Source of the DNA: Coriobacteriales bacterium | GTDB lineage: Bacteria > Actinomycetota > Coriobacteriia > Coriobacteriales > UBA8131 | Reading direction: 5' to 3' | DNA length: 42,847 nt | Assembly: GCA_031264075.1 (NCBI GenBank) | Contig: JAISEO010000048.1 | Coordinates: forward strand, 1 to 42,847 | Shown here: positions 27,421 to 36,800 of the stretch, one piece after another | How the letters are laid out: each line of letters begins with the position of its first letter | Numbering within the stretch: position 1 is the first letter of the stretch | Position numbers and translations under genes: made by a program | The notes under the pieces: generated by a model | Seen by the model: only the letters and a program-made list of their open reading frames with translations | What the model was told of the DNA's origin: nothing | Databases searched by the model: none

Positions 27421-28560
27421 TCAATAATCTGCGGAAGCCGCAGAATCGTACCAATCTTTAAGAAAGTCCTGATAATTTCCGGCCAAAATAGCCGCGCGCG
27501 CCTTGCGGGTGAGATCCAGAAGGTAGTGAACATTGTGCTCGGAGAGCAGCACGGCAGCGTTTATCTCCCTGCTCTGTATGAGATGGCGCAGGTAGGCCCG
27601 GGAATGATGCTGGCAGGTGGAACAGCCGCAGAGCGGGTCGAGCGGAGAGAAGTCACGGGCAAAACGCGCGTTGCGGAGATTGAGACGTCCTTCGCTCGAA
27701 AAGGCGGTGCCGAGGCGGGCCGTGCGCGTAGGCAGTACCGAGTCAAACATATCCATGCCAAGATTGATGGAGGCCAGCATGCTCGTGGGGTTGCCGAGCC
27801 CCATGAGATAGCGGGGCCGATCTGGCGGGAGGGCTCCGGTAATCGCCGCCATGCTCTCCAGCATGACTTCGTGCGGCTCGCCGACCGAGTAGCCACCCAG
27901 CGCGTAGCCCTCAAACGGCGAGCTGGATGACTCTATCTCCTGCAGGCGTGCGATATTCTCCAGGCGCAGGCTCGTGTGCATGCCCCCCTGCACAATGGCA
28001 AACAGCGCCTGGCGGGGATTGTCCTGGCTCACACGACAGCGCCGGGCCCAGGCGGCGGAGCGCTGCATGGCGAGTTCTACCTCCGGGAGTTCAGCCCTAT
28101 GCGACACGCAGACATCCAGCTGCATGAGTATGTCCGCGCCCAGTTGCTGCTGGAGCTTCATATTGCTCTCGGGTGTCCAGCGATGCGAGGAGCCGTCGAG
28201 TATGGACCTGAAGCTCACGCCCTCGTCGTCGAGGCGCATCGTGTCCTTGAGGCTGAATATCTGGAATCCGCCGCAGTCGGTGAGCAGGGGCCTCGGCCAG
28301 GACATGAAGCCATGCAAACCACCCGCCTCGGCCACGAGTTCGCCCCCGGGGCGCAGAAAGAGGTGGTAGGCGTTGCTGAGGAGTATCTGCGCGTCAAGGC
28401 TGAGAAGCTGCATGCGCGTGAGCGCCTTGACGCTGGCCCGGGTTCCCACCGGCATGAAGGTGGGCGTTTCGATGCTGCCGTGCGGCGTGGAAAGCCTGCC
28501 CGCGCGCGCACCGCTTACGGGGTCAGTAGCCTGGAGTTCAAAGCTGAAGTGTGGGTTCAT
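27421..28560 (-). CDS. tgt: tRNA-guanine transglycosylase
   Basis: TPTFMPVGTRASVKALT, LLTDCGGFQIFSL, FAIVQGGMH, DMFDSVLPTRTARLGTAF; ATG 28560 has a GAGG RBS (ORF track extends to TTG 28572). Confidence 0.95.
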   Translation of the reverse strand: MNPHFSFELQATDPVSGARAGRLSTPHGSIETPTFMPVGTRASVKALTRMQLLSLDAQILLSNAYHLFLRPGGELVAEAGGLHGFMSWPRPLLTDCGGFQIFSLKDTMRLDDEGVSFRSILDGSSHRWTPESNMKLQQQLGADILMQLDVCVSHRAELPEVELAMQRSAAWARRCRVSQDNPRQALFAIVQGGMHTSLRLENIARLQEIESSSSPFEGYALGGYSVGEPHEVMLESMAAITGALPPDRPRYLMGLGNPTSMLASINLGMDMFDSVLPTRTARLGTAFSSEGRLNLRNARFARDFSPLDPLCGCSTCQHHSRAYLRHLIQSREINAAVLLSEHNVHYLLDLTRKARAAILAGNYQDFLKDWYDSAASADY

Positions 28561-28572
28561 GGGGCCTCGCAA

Positions 28573-29790
28573 TCAGAGTATCAGCATCGCGTCGCCAAAC
28601 GACAGGAAGCGGTAGCGCTGCTCAAGGGCCTGCTCGTAGGCATCCCTTACCGGGCTGTACCCGGCAAAGGCCGAGATCAGCACCAGCAGGGTGGAACGAG
28701 GCGTATGGAAGTTCGTGAGCAGCGCGTCTACTACTTTGAACTCATGGCCGGGGGTGATATACAGCCGTGTCTGTTCTCTGTTCACTGCCCGTATCGGAGC
28801 CCGGGTCTGTGATGGGTCCGGTGAGCCGGCGGTACGAGCCGTGTTGGCGGCTTTGGCGGCGTTGGCGGTGTGAGAAGTGCCGGGCGCGTCAGAAACATAA
28901 ACCTCGTGTGCAGCAGCAGCGGCGCTCTCGAGGGCCCGCACCGCTGTGGTGCCCACGGCGATAACACGACCCCCGTCCTCTCTCGCGGCAGCAAGTGCCT
29001 GCACGGTCTCTTCGGGCACGGTGTAATACTCGCTGTGGATACGGTGCTCGTCGATGTGTTCCTCGGCAATCTGCCGGAAGGTGTCGAGGCCTATCTCGAG
29101 GCACACGTACGCAAGCGTGCAGCCCCTGGCCTGTGCCTGCTCCAAAAGCTCCTCGCTGAAGTGCAGGCCGGCGGTAGGCGCCGCTGCGGAGTTCTGCTCA
29201 CGGGCATAGACGGTCTGATACAGCGAGCTGTCTCCCGCGTAGTCCCTGATGTACGGCGGCAGCGGCAGCCGCCCGAAGCGTTGCAGGGCCTCGGCAACGG
29301 TGAGGCCCGTGTCCGTCGTGAGCCTGACTATCCTGCCGCCCTTGTCATCCTCGCCCATCCAATCGACTATCTCGGCCGCGAGGCCATCAAAGAGGATACG
29401 GCTTGCGGGCTTCAGGCGCCGACCGGGTTTGACGAGGGCCTCCCAATACTGCTCCCGGGCATTGTCTGTCCTCAGTGCGGAGAGTCTGTGGGGGCAAGGG
29501 GCGATACGCGGGGGCAGGTAATGCGCCGGCAACTGACGGAGCAGGAGCAGCTCGGCGGCACTGCCGGTGCCAGCCTTATGCCCCGTAAGGCGTGCCGGCA
29601 TGACCTTGGTGCTGTTGACCACCAGGACATCGCCCTTCTGGAGGTAGTCCAGGATGTCGGTGAAGGCCCGGTGCTCGATATGGCCCGTGCGGCGATGCAG
29701 CACGAGCATCCGGCAACTCTCCCGCGGGAGCGCGGGGCTCTGGGCAATCAGCTCGTCTGGCAGGGGGTAGTCAAAGGCCTGCGTCTTCAT
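28573..29790 (-). CDS. queA: S-adenosylmethionine:tRNA ribosyltransferase-isomerase
   Basis: FDYPLPDELIAQSPALPRESCRMLVL, AAPTAGLHFSEELL, VGTTAVRALESA, YITPGHEFKVVDALLTNFHTPRSTLL. Confidence 0.95.
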   Translation of the reverse strand: MKTQAFDYPLPDELIAQSPALPRESCRMLVLHRRTGHIEHRAFTDILDYLQKGDVLVVNSTKVMPARLTGHKAGTGSAAELLLLRQLPAHYLPPRIAPCPHRLSALRTDNAREQYWEALVKPGRRLKPASRILFDGLAAEIVDWMGEDDKGGRIVRLTTDTGLTVAEALQRFGRLPLPPYIRDYAGDSSLYQTVYAREQNSAAAPTAGLHFSEELLEQAQARGCTLAYVCLEIGLDTFRQIAEEHIDEHRIHSEYYTVPEETVQALAAAREDGGRVIAVGTTAVRALESAAAAAHEVYVSDAPGTSHTANAAKAANTARTAGSPDPSQTRAPIRAVNREQTRLYITPGHEFKVVDALLTNFHTPRSTLLVLISAFAGYSPVRDAYEQALEQRYRFLSFGDAMLIL

Positions 29791-30548
29791 GCCCTGCCCG
29801 TTCCGTGCCTGTTTTCGCCGCAGTCAGGGCCCTCCCCCTCTGTCTGGAGTGGAGAGAGGGACAGGCCTGCCTGTTGAGCTGCCTGCCTGGCTCGCTTACG
29901 TGCCTGCTTCTCAAGCCTCGCCTCCTGTTCGGAGTAGTGGCAGCCGCAGTAGTTCTGTCGGTACATCCCCAGCACACGGGATCTGCGCGTCGCTTCGGCG
30001 TAAAAGCTCCGCCAGTCGGTTGCGAGCGCGGTAAGGCCCAGACTCTCTGCGCACTGTGCCAGCGCGCTCTGCGCCTCCCGCGTACACTGGTAGGGAGAGA
30101 TGGTGAGGGTGGTATCGAGTCCGTGGCAAGCTGTCGCCTCGGCATGGGCCGCCAGGGCCTCAAACCTGAGCTGGTAACAGGCCCTGCAGCGTGCGGTTCT
30201 GGCCGCACGCATTGCCGGGGCATCACTCGCCCCCTCAATAATCGGATACGGCCCGCCATGGATGCCAACGGTTTCCTCCCAGGTCTGGGGGTCATAGGGC
30301 CCCAGGGCAAGCGGCACGGCGTTTGCCTCCGCATACTCCCGGAGGGTGCAGAGGCGCTTTGCGTATTCCTCCGCCGGATGGATATTGGGATTGTAGAAAT
30401 ACAGCGACACCTGCCAGCCCTCGTCTTGCAGGGACGCGAGTGGCACCTGCGTGCAGGGGGCACAACAGCAATGCAGCAGAACCCTGGAGTCGTCGGAGTC
30501 CGGCACGCTGCCTTTGGCTGAGCTGGTATCGTCAGTGTGTGTGCTCAT
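29787..30548 (-). CDS. queH: Epoxyqueuosine reductase QueH
   Basis: LLHCCCAPCTQVPL, FYNPNIHPAEEYAKR, CRACYQLR, YRQNYCGCHYSEQEA; 4-nt overlap with queA. Start at ATG 30548 inferred. Confidence 0.93.
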   Translation of the reverse strand: MSTHTDDTSSAKGSVPDSDDSRVLLHCCCAPCTQVPLASLQDEGWQVSLYFYNPNIHPAEEYAKRLCTLREYAEANAVPLALGPYDPQTWEETVGIHGGPYPIIEGASDAPAMRAARTARCRACYQLRFEALAAHAEATACHGLDTTLTISPYQCTREAQSALAQCAESLGLTALATDWRSFYAEATRRSRVLGMYRQNYCGCHYSEQEARLEKQARKRARQAAQQAGLSLSPLQTEGEGPDCGENRHGTGRA

Positions 30549-30585
30549 GTCTGGATTGTAGCGCATTGGTATCGGCGCATAGGAA

Positions 30586-30607
30586 AAGGCGGCCATACGA
30601 CCGCCTT
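30586..30607 (-). terminator. Probable intrinsic terminator of the csp gene
   Basis: AAGGCGG-8nt-CCGCCTT stem followed on the minus strand by TTTTCC, 25 nt beyond the csp stop. Confidence 0.65.
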
Positions 30608-30631
30608 CATCGTTGAGGATTTTTTGAGGGC

Positions 30632-30838
30632 TTAGCCTACCAGACGAACATTGCTCGCCTGAAGCTTGCCCTCTCTGCCCGTTGTGATGTCAAACTCAAC
30701 ATCCGCGTTCTCCTCCAGGGTTTTGAATCCATCGCCCTGGATTTCGGTGTAGTGGACAAAGAGATCCTCTCCTTCATCGCGGGCGATGAATCCATAGCCT
30801 TTGTCCGGGTTGAACCATTTTACCTTGCCTTCTGCCAT
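30632..30838 (-). CDS. Cold-shock domain protein
   Basis: [36 protein letters not shown]1/RNP2 motifs. Confidence 0.96.
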   Translation of the reverse strand: MAEGKVKWFNPDKGYGFIARDEGEDLFVHYTEIQGDGFKTLEENADVEFDITTGREGKLQASNVRLVG

Positions 30839-31016
30839 GTCTTGCCTTTCTATTGAGCCCTTCCGAGCAAACACACGCGATAGGTACACCGCCAAGTGCA
30901 GCCTACCGCCAAACTTTGGGTCATTTTTTGACCCTGAACCAGTGTATCACACCAGACTGTTATTTATTTGTAAAGAAGCAGAAACTTTTTTGAAGTTTTT
31001 TTGGGCTTGTCCGCCC

Positions 31017-34000
31017 CTACGCTCGAAACGACCATGGGGGTCTGGATTTTCTGACGGATTCTTGGCCTCCGCTCCCTCTTTTTCTTCTGTAGAGGGAAAG
31101 CGCCACCGCGGCGAGGCCGGTAAGCAGCGTGGCGAGCAGTGCCAACAGCAGCGGTGGGCCAACCGTATCACCCGTGGCGGGCAGCTTGGCGTGGGAGCCA
31201 TCTGCGCTACTGCCGTTGCTTCCACCACCATCACCACCATCGATGACGGGGAGGTCGCTCTCCGGAGCCTTAACCTGCACCACGCCGGCCAGGCGCCAAC
31301 CGGGAAAGAGGGGCCAGTCCCCATCGGTACCTTCGTATATCTCATAGTTGCCGTAGACACCCGCCTTGGCGTAGATGGGGTAGCTGCCCGCGGGATCGCC
31401 CTGCACATAGGTGGTGGTCAGGGGCACGCCGTCCAGAGCGAACTCACCCTCATGGCCCGCAAAGGCAAAGCCGTCGTTGATAGGCTTGCCCTCGCGATCG
31501 TTGTCGTCGTAGCCCATCGTGAGGCCATAGCTGTCTCTGAGGGGAATGCCGTCCTCCTCCACCATATCGGCATGGGTGGCCGTCGGTACGAGTGGGCGCG
31601 GCTTGATGATGATGCTCAGGTCTATCTCACCGGGAGTCATCCCGTCCGCCAGAAAGACGATGTCGGCCTCCTCATTGATGACGTTAACCTCATCCGGTGG
31701 GAGCCCGCTGATATAATCTCCAGCTGCAAACGGAACCGTCTCCCCAGCGCTGAGTTGGAGCTGACCGGAAGCAAGCTCCTCCGCCGGCAGCGCCATTCCG
31801 AGAAGCCCGCCTGTACCCACCGCAGCAGAAGAGGGGGAGGCAGCTTGGGATTGGTGCCGCTTCCAATACATCTGGAGATTGTAGCTGTTGGGTCTGAGCT
31901 CGAGATCGCTCCCCAGCTTGGTGCGGATGCCGTGCGGCCCTCCGTCGTAGTAGCCCTCATAGCCGAGCGCCTGGATGGCATACTCTCCCGGATCGTCCCC
32001 ATTGACCACGAGGGTCGTGTAGTCCGTGTGCGCAGTGCCCTCCGGCTCATAGGAATACAGGGCCTGGTACACGCGGTCCGCATAAACCGGAGTATCGGGC
32101 AGCAGGCCAGGGTACCAGCCGACGAACTCAAAGCCCGGCGCGGGGCTTATGTTGGCCGCTGTGTAATTCGCGGCGTCAAAGAGGCCGGTGAGGCTGCTCA
32201 GGGTTTCACCCTCCTCAACGAGAAAGCTCGTAATCGGCACGGTGAGGTATTGGCCCAGGGTGCCCAGATCAAAACTCACGGTGTAGTAGGTTTCCGGAGC
32301 ACCCGCGGCTCCAGCCGGTGTATACGCATACAGCGCGTGATAGATAACCACGTCGGTCACGGGAGCGGTCAAGTCCACCGTCGGCGACCAGCCTACGAAG
32401 GTGAAGTCATTCATGCCGGCCTTCATCACGACGGCAGGCACCGACGTAAAGCTGGGCGTGTCTTCCAGCGTCATCTTCTCCTTTACCGAGATGGCGCTGG
32501 AGCTGCCCCCGTCCTCGAACTCTCCGTAGATGCCTCCCGTATCGAAGATGACGGTATAGAAATGGTCCACGTAGGGGACTGTCTGGGGAATATAGAGAGC
32601 CTCGTAGCTCAGGTCTTCTGTGACGGGCATTGTGAGTATGACCTCTCTCGGGGTCATGTCCGAATCGCCGGCAAGCGCCCATTCGTACCAGGGATAGTTG
32701 GAATCGACCGCGGTAACACCCGGAACAGCATCGAGTCCCGCTTGTTCGAGGCTGCTGCCCACTGGAATCCGGTACGCGACCACCGATGTGCCGGCCGGGC
32801 TGCCAGCGATGGAGCCATGAACGCCGCCCGTGTCAAAGGTGACCGTACAATACGAGCCCGTGGGTGTAATACCTGAGTAGACTGCCACATAGCTTGTTGC
32901 CTCGGTCACGGGTACCTCGTATATCTCTGTGGCATTATTGAGCGTAACGCTTGGATTGGATTCAAGCGCCCAGCCATCAAAATCGTACTGAGTATCCTCA
33001 TCGTCCCTCTTTGTTACACCTGGAACAGCAATATTCAGGTCCTCCAAAGATTTACCTGCCTGTATCTGATACGACACGGTGGTTACCCCTGAGTCCATCG
33101 TGCCGTGGTCGCCCGCGTCAAAGATAACCGGGAAGGACTGTATCCACACACCCCACATATCCTGGTTCGGGCTGCCGGCCGACAGCGCGGTAATGCGCTC
33201 TCCCGGCTGATAGGTTGCCATGCCTGCCGCGACACAGGCCTCCGCCTCGGCCTTATTCGTCGCCCATCCCGCGAAACGATAGGTAACGGGCTCCGGGGTC
33301 GGGCTGTAGGCACTGTAACTCAGGAGCGCAAAGCCCTGCCCCGGACCCACGTACTGCTTGAGATTGCCGGGGTCGGTAATAGCGTTGCCCTCACCATCCT
33401 GGGCATCATCCGGATAATTGATATGGTAGACATAGATGACCGCCGAATAGGCTTCCTCATAGCTCGCCGTCAGGACGACATCCCGGGTTACGGGCATCAT
33501 CTCGCCGGGGTAGTGCAGGCGTCCACTGCTATCGCGCCAGCCGATGAACTTGTAGTCAACCGGTGCCACGAGGCTGCCGTCGCCGTCCGGCGAAAGCACG
33601 CGCGCGCTCACTCCGCTCTGGTATTTCTTGCCGTCAACAGGCACCTCGCCATCTGCCGCGTTGCCAGCCTCATAGCTTACCTCGAACAGCTGGGGCTTCC
33701 AGTCCGCATAGACGGAGAGGTCCGTGTTGACGGGCAGCTCGGGAGAGAGCACGGCCTTTTCGCCCGGCCCTATGGGTATGACCCATCCGAGAAACTCGCC
33801 CTTGCCGGGATAGCTCGTGCCCACGACATAGCCCAGGGAGATACCTGCGCTCGCGAGCCCCGCCACGGGGTCGCCGACGTATTCGCCCTGGGCGCGGGTA
33901 TAGCTGCCGAGCAGGCTCGCGTTGGCCAACCCGTCATAGACCGATACGACAAGCGGGTCCTCCTTCCATTTGGCGTAGACGATGAGGTTGGCATCCGGCA

Positions 34001-35927
34001 TCGTCGCAGAGGCAAAGTCAAAGGCGGCCGTGTAGCCCGAGTCGGCGTACCAGCCGTCAAAGGCCCAGACGGTGCTTCCCTGTTGCGCTCGTGTGGGAGC
34101 CACGGGCAGATAGCTGGCAAGCGCCGCCCCGGGCAGCACGCCCTGTACCGTCGCCACGGCGCTGCCTCCCATGCTGTTGAAGCTTATCGTGTACCGGATC
34201 CGATCGTAGAACAGATACTGATCCACGAGGGTCTTTCCCGAAGTCACGGTGCCAAAGCCGCTCGCGGTCTTCTGCAGGGCGTTACTCGTCAGGGGCTTCA
34301 TGCCCTCGATTTCCTTGAGCGAGAAGGGTGAGCCGGGGCTGTACACCTGCTGTGAATAGGTCGCGTCCTGCACGTAGTACTTGCCGTTGTACAGCACCGC
34401 GCCGGGCGTCGTGTCTCCCGTGGACTCAAACATATAGTGGAGGTTGACGTCCATGCCCGAGGTGATGTAGTTGGCCGGTATCACCTGTGCCGTGCCGGAG
34501 GCCGGCAGGAGGTCGGCCGAGATGGAGATGACTTTGGACACGAAGGTCACGGTAGAGCCCGGCGGCAGCCAGCCCTGGAAGTTGAGGCCTGCCGTGGGTA
34601 TCGTGAACTGCGCGAGGGGCCGCACCGGCCAGATGGCGCTGACGTTCTGCTCGTATTTTGCCTGGAAGCTGTAGCGGTTCTTGTCGGAATAGACCGTGTC
34701 GCCTATCTGCATCGTGGCAGAGGTGGTGGTGGAGTAACGACTGCTGTAGGGGGTGAAGGAGAAGGTGTAGACCACACGTTTATAGTAGACGTTGAGCAGC
34801 GTGGTGCCGTTGCCGAGCACGGTGGGGCTGGTGGAGGCGGCAGAGCCGAAGGCGGCCCAGGAGGGCTGTTTGAGTGTCGCGTTTGCTGAGACGAGCTTCG
34901 CGGCGTTTGCTTCCGGCGAGTCCGGGCCGCTCATCGAGGATCCGGCCCTTGCCTTCTGCGTGAATTTGCCGAGGTACTCATAGTTGGCGGCATCCGTGCC
35001 GGCGTCGCCGGCCACATCCTTCTTCTCGCGCCAGACGACTATCGTGTAATCGACCTGCCCTGCCGTCCAGACTGCGTAGAGCGTCGTGTCCGTTGTGATG
35101 AAGGTGGACCAGTCGAAGGCCGTAGCGCCGGCCGGGTCGGTAGACCAGTGATCGAAGCCGTAGCCCTCGCGTTCTGGAGGATCAGGCGCGCTTGCTGCCG
35201 TGCCGTTCGCAACGGTCAGGAATGGCACCTGGGAGCCCTCCGACACAAAATAGACGAAGGAGACCTCATCGGTGAGGCTCGGTGCGAGCGTGATATCCTC
35301 TGTTACCGGTGCGGCAAATTTGTACGGCACTCCCTTGAGCTTCCAACCACCATCGGTGGCGTCGGCATCAAAATGATAGTCGCCGGGTGCCGTGAAGAGG
35401 CTCATCTCCCCGGCGGTGGGCTCACTCACCGCCGTGTTGAGTGCCACGTGCTTCGTGAGGAAGGGGTCGCCAAAGCCGTCGAGGAAGGTAACCAGATACC
35501 CGCTCGCGAAACGCGCGAACAGGCTGAGGTTGCCGGTGACGGGCGTGCCGAAGACATAGGGGCTGTCATCGGGCGCACCAAACTCGTACCAGCCCATGAA
35601 CTTCTGGCTGACATCCGTGTCCGGCCCCAGGTATTTGACCTCCCCGGGGTTTACTGCCGTCTGACCCACTTCTGTCATGAACTGGCTGAGCTGATCGTAG
35701 GGAACCGTGACCGTGCTGCCCGCGTTAGGGCCTGTCGTAGCCACCGAAAGCTGATAGAAACTCACCTTGCCGTATACCTGCTCATCCCCAAAACTGCTGG
35801 CCGGAAACCCCGTCATGACCAGCGCCGTAACACAGAGGAGCGACAGGAGTGAGGCCCAGAACCGCCTGCCCCGCTGCTGTTTGCCCGTGTCTGTGTCTGT
35901 GTCCGTTACCCGCTTTAATGTCCGCAT
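31017..35927 (-). CDS. LPXTG-anchored surface protein with InlB B-type repeats and MBG-like region
   Basis: Signal peptide after MRTLKRV, repeated W..D...GWY/WS...YA.W motifs, four long FD.G.HG units, LPATG + TM + RRKRG at the C-terminus; GGAGG RBS supports ATG 35927 rather than 35978. Confidence 0.9.
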   Translation of the reverse strand: MRTLKRVTDTDTDTGKQQRGRRFWASLLSLLCVTALVMTGFPASSFGDEQVYGKVSFYQLSVATTGPNAGSTVTVPYDQLSQFMTEVGQTAVNPGEVKYLGPDTDVSQKFMGWYEFGAPDDSPYVFGTPVTGNLSLFARFASGYLVTFLDGFGDPFLTKHVALNTAVSEPTAGEMSLFTAPGDYHFDADATDGGWKLKGVPYKFAAPVTEDITLAPSLTDEVSFVYFVSEGSQVPFLTVANGTAASAPDPPEREGYGFDHWSTDPAGATAFDWSTFITTDTTLYAVWTAGQVDYTIVVWREKKDVAGDAGTDAANYEYLGKFTQKARAGSSMSGPDSPEANAAKLVSANATLKQPSWAAFGSAASTSPTVLGNGTTLLNVYYKRVVYTFSFTPYSSRYSTTTSATMQIGDTVYSDKNRYSFQAKYEQNVSAIWPVRPLAQFTIPTAGLNFQGWLPPGSTVTFVSKVISISADLLPASGTAQVIPANYITSGMDVNLHYMFESTGDTTPGAVLYNGKYYVQDATYSQQVYSPGSPFSLKEIEGMKPLTSNALQKTASGFGTVTSGKTLVDQYLFYDRIRYTISFNSMGGSAVATVQGVLPGAALASYLPVAPTRAQQGSTVWAFDGWYADSGYTAAFDFASATMPDANLIVYAKWKEDPLVVSVYDGLANASLLGSYTRAQGEYVGDPVAGLASAGISLGYVVGTSYPGKGEFLGWVIPIGPGEKAVLSPELPVNTDLSVYADWKPQLFEVSYEAGNAADGEVPVDGKKYQSGVSARVLSPDGDGSLVAPVDYKFIGWRDSSGRLHYPGEMMPVTRDVVLTASYEEAYSAVIYVYHINYPDDAQDGEGNAITDPGNLKQYVGPGQGFALLSYSAYSPTPEPVTYRFAGWATNKAEAEACVAAGMATYQPGERITALSAGSPNQDMWGVWIQSFPVIFDAGDHGTMDSGVTTVSYQIQAGKSLEDLNIAVPGVTKRDDEDTQYDFDGWALESNPSVTLNNATEIYEVPVTEATSYVAVYSGITPTGSYCTVTFDTGGVHGSIAGSPAGTSVVAYRIPVGSSLEQAGLDAVPGVTAVDSNYPWYEWALAGDSDMTPREVILTMPVTEDLSYEALYIPQTVPYVDHFYTVIFDTGGIYGEFEDGGSSSAISVKEKMTLEDTPSFTSVPAVVMKAGMNDFTFVGWSPTVDLTAPVTDVVIYHALYAYTPAGAAGAPETYYTVSFDLGTLGQYLTVPITSFLVEEGETLSSLTGLFDAANYTAANISPAPGFEFVGWYPGLLPDTPVYADRVYQALYSYEPEGTAHTDYTTLVVNGDDPGEYAIQALGYEGYYDGGPHGIRTKLGSDLELRPNSYNLQMYWKRHQSQAASPSSAAVGTGGLLGMALPAEELASGQLQLSAGETVPFAAGDYISGLPPDEVNVINEEADIVFLADGMTPGEIDLSIIIKPRPLVPTATHADMVEEDGIPLRDSYGLTMGYDDNDREGKPINDGFAFAGHEGEFALDGVPLTTTYVQGDPAGSYPIYAKAGVYGNYEIYEGTDGDWPLFPGWRLAGVVQVKAPESDLPVIDGGDGGGSNGSSADGSHAKLPATGDTVGPPLLLALLATLLTGLAAVALSLYRRKRGSGGQESVRKSRPPWSFRA

Positions 35928-35966
35928 AGGAGACCCTCCACACCCAAAAGACTGTATGATGGAGCT

Positions 35967-36003
35967 ATTGTAACCCATCGGGCATAAAAACGCTACCGCG
36001 GTA
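35967..36003 (-). promoter_or_regulatory. Putative promoter/operator of the surface protein gene
   Basis: Minus-strand TACAAT at 35972-35967 and perfect palindrome TACCGCGGTA at 35994-36003 in the predicted -35 area. Confidence 0.4.
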
Positions 36004-36182
36004 AAGCTACCGTTGCCTTGCAGTTGTCCCAGTGACCAACTTTACCATAGAAAGCTCTATGAGGTACCCACCCCAGAGTTCATCGTGGTCTATAACGACC
36101 TTGCACTGGAATATGTCGAAACGGTTATACAGCAGTAGGGTTATCTCAGTTTTGTGCTTTGCGATTGAAGGCTCAATCGTGC

Positions 36183-36677
36183 TTACAGGCGGCGGCGCAG
36201 CTCGGCTTGCACCTTGGGGGTGACCCAGCGGGAGACGTCGCCGCCCATCGTCGCGATCTCCTTGACCATGGACGAACTGAGGTACATATACCGGGGGTTG
36301 GCCATGATGAACATCGTCTCAAGTTCCGGGTTGAGCTGGTAGTTGATGGATGCCTGTTGGAACTCCCACTCGAAGTCGGTGACCGCGCGGAGCCCCTTGA
36401 CTATCGTGTCCACGTGCATCTCTTCGGCAAAGCTCACGAGCAGCGTGCTGAACGGGCAAACCTCGACATTGGCGAGATGGGCCACGGCATCCTCGATGCA
36501 GGCCACGCGCTCTTCCAGGCTGAACAGCGGGCCCGCGCCCTTCTGCGGGGAGGCTGCCACGGCCACCACCACGGTAGAAAATATCCGGGCGGCCCGCTCT
36601 ATGACATCTATATGGCCGAGGGTCACCGGGTCGTAGGTTCCCGGTATCAGGGCTTTGGGGAAGCGATGATCACTCAT
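36183..36677 (-). CDS. coaD: Phosphopantetheine adenylyltransferase
   Basis: ALIPGTYDPVTLGHIDVIERAA, YMYLSSSMVKEIATMGGDVS. Confidence 0.95.
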   Translation of the reverse strand: MSDHRFPKALIPGTYDPVTLGHIDVIERAARIFSTVVVAVAASPQKGAGPLFSLEERVACIEDAVAHLANVEVCPFSTLLVSFAEEMHVDTIVKGLRAVTDFEWEFQQASINYQLNPELETMFIMANPRYMYLSSSMVKEIATMGGDVSRWVTPKVQAELRRRL

Positions 36678-36800
36678 TGCACACCATCCTTCGGTCTGTT
36701 CGGGTCTGGTATCCCGCGTCTGCTGGGACGCCTTTGCTGCGATGCCTCTGCTGTTGCGGTAGGACAAACCAACAGGTTCAGATAGTACAGCAATCCGCAC

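Noticed and set aside
30801-32876. 691-aa plus-strand ORF across csp and the surface-protein gene
   Set aside because: Runs antisense through two supported genes and an intergenic region; no domain signal.
33105-34331. 408-aa plus-strand ORF inside the LPXTG gene
   Set aside because: Antisense shadow of repeat-rich coding DNA.
35890-35915. GACACA hexamer repeat (TDTDTD) at the surface-protein N-terminus as a phase-variable switch
   Set aside because: The unit is six nucleotides, so slippage would add or remove two residues without changing the frame.
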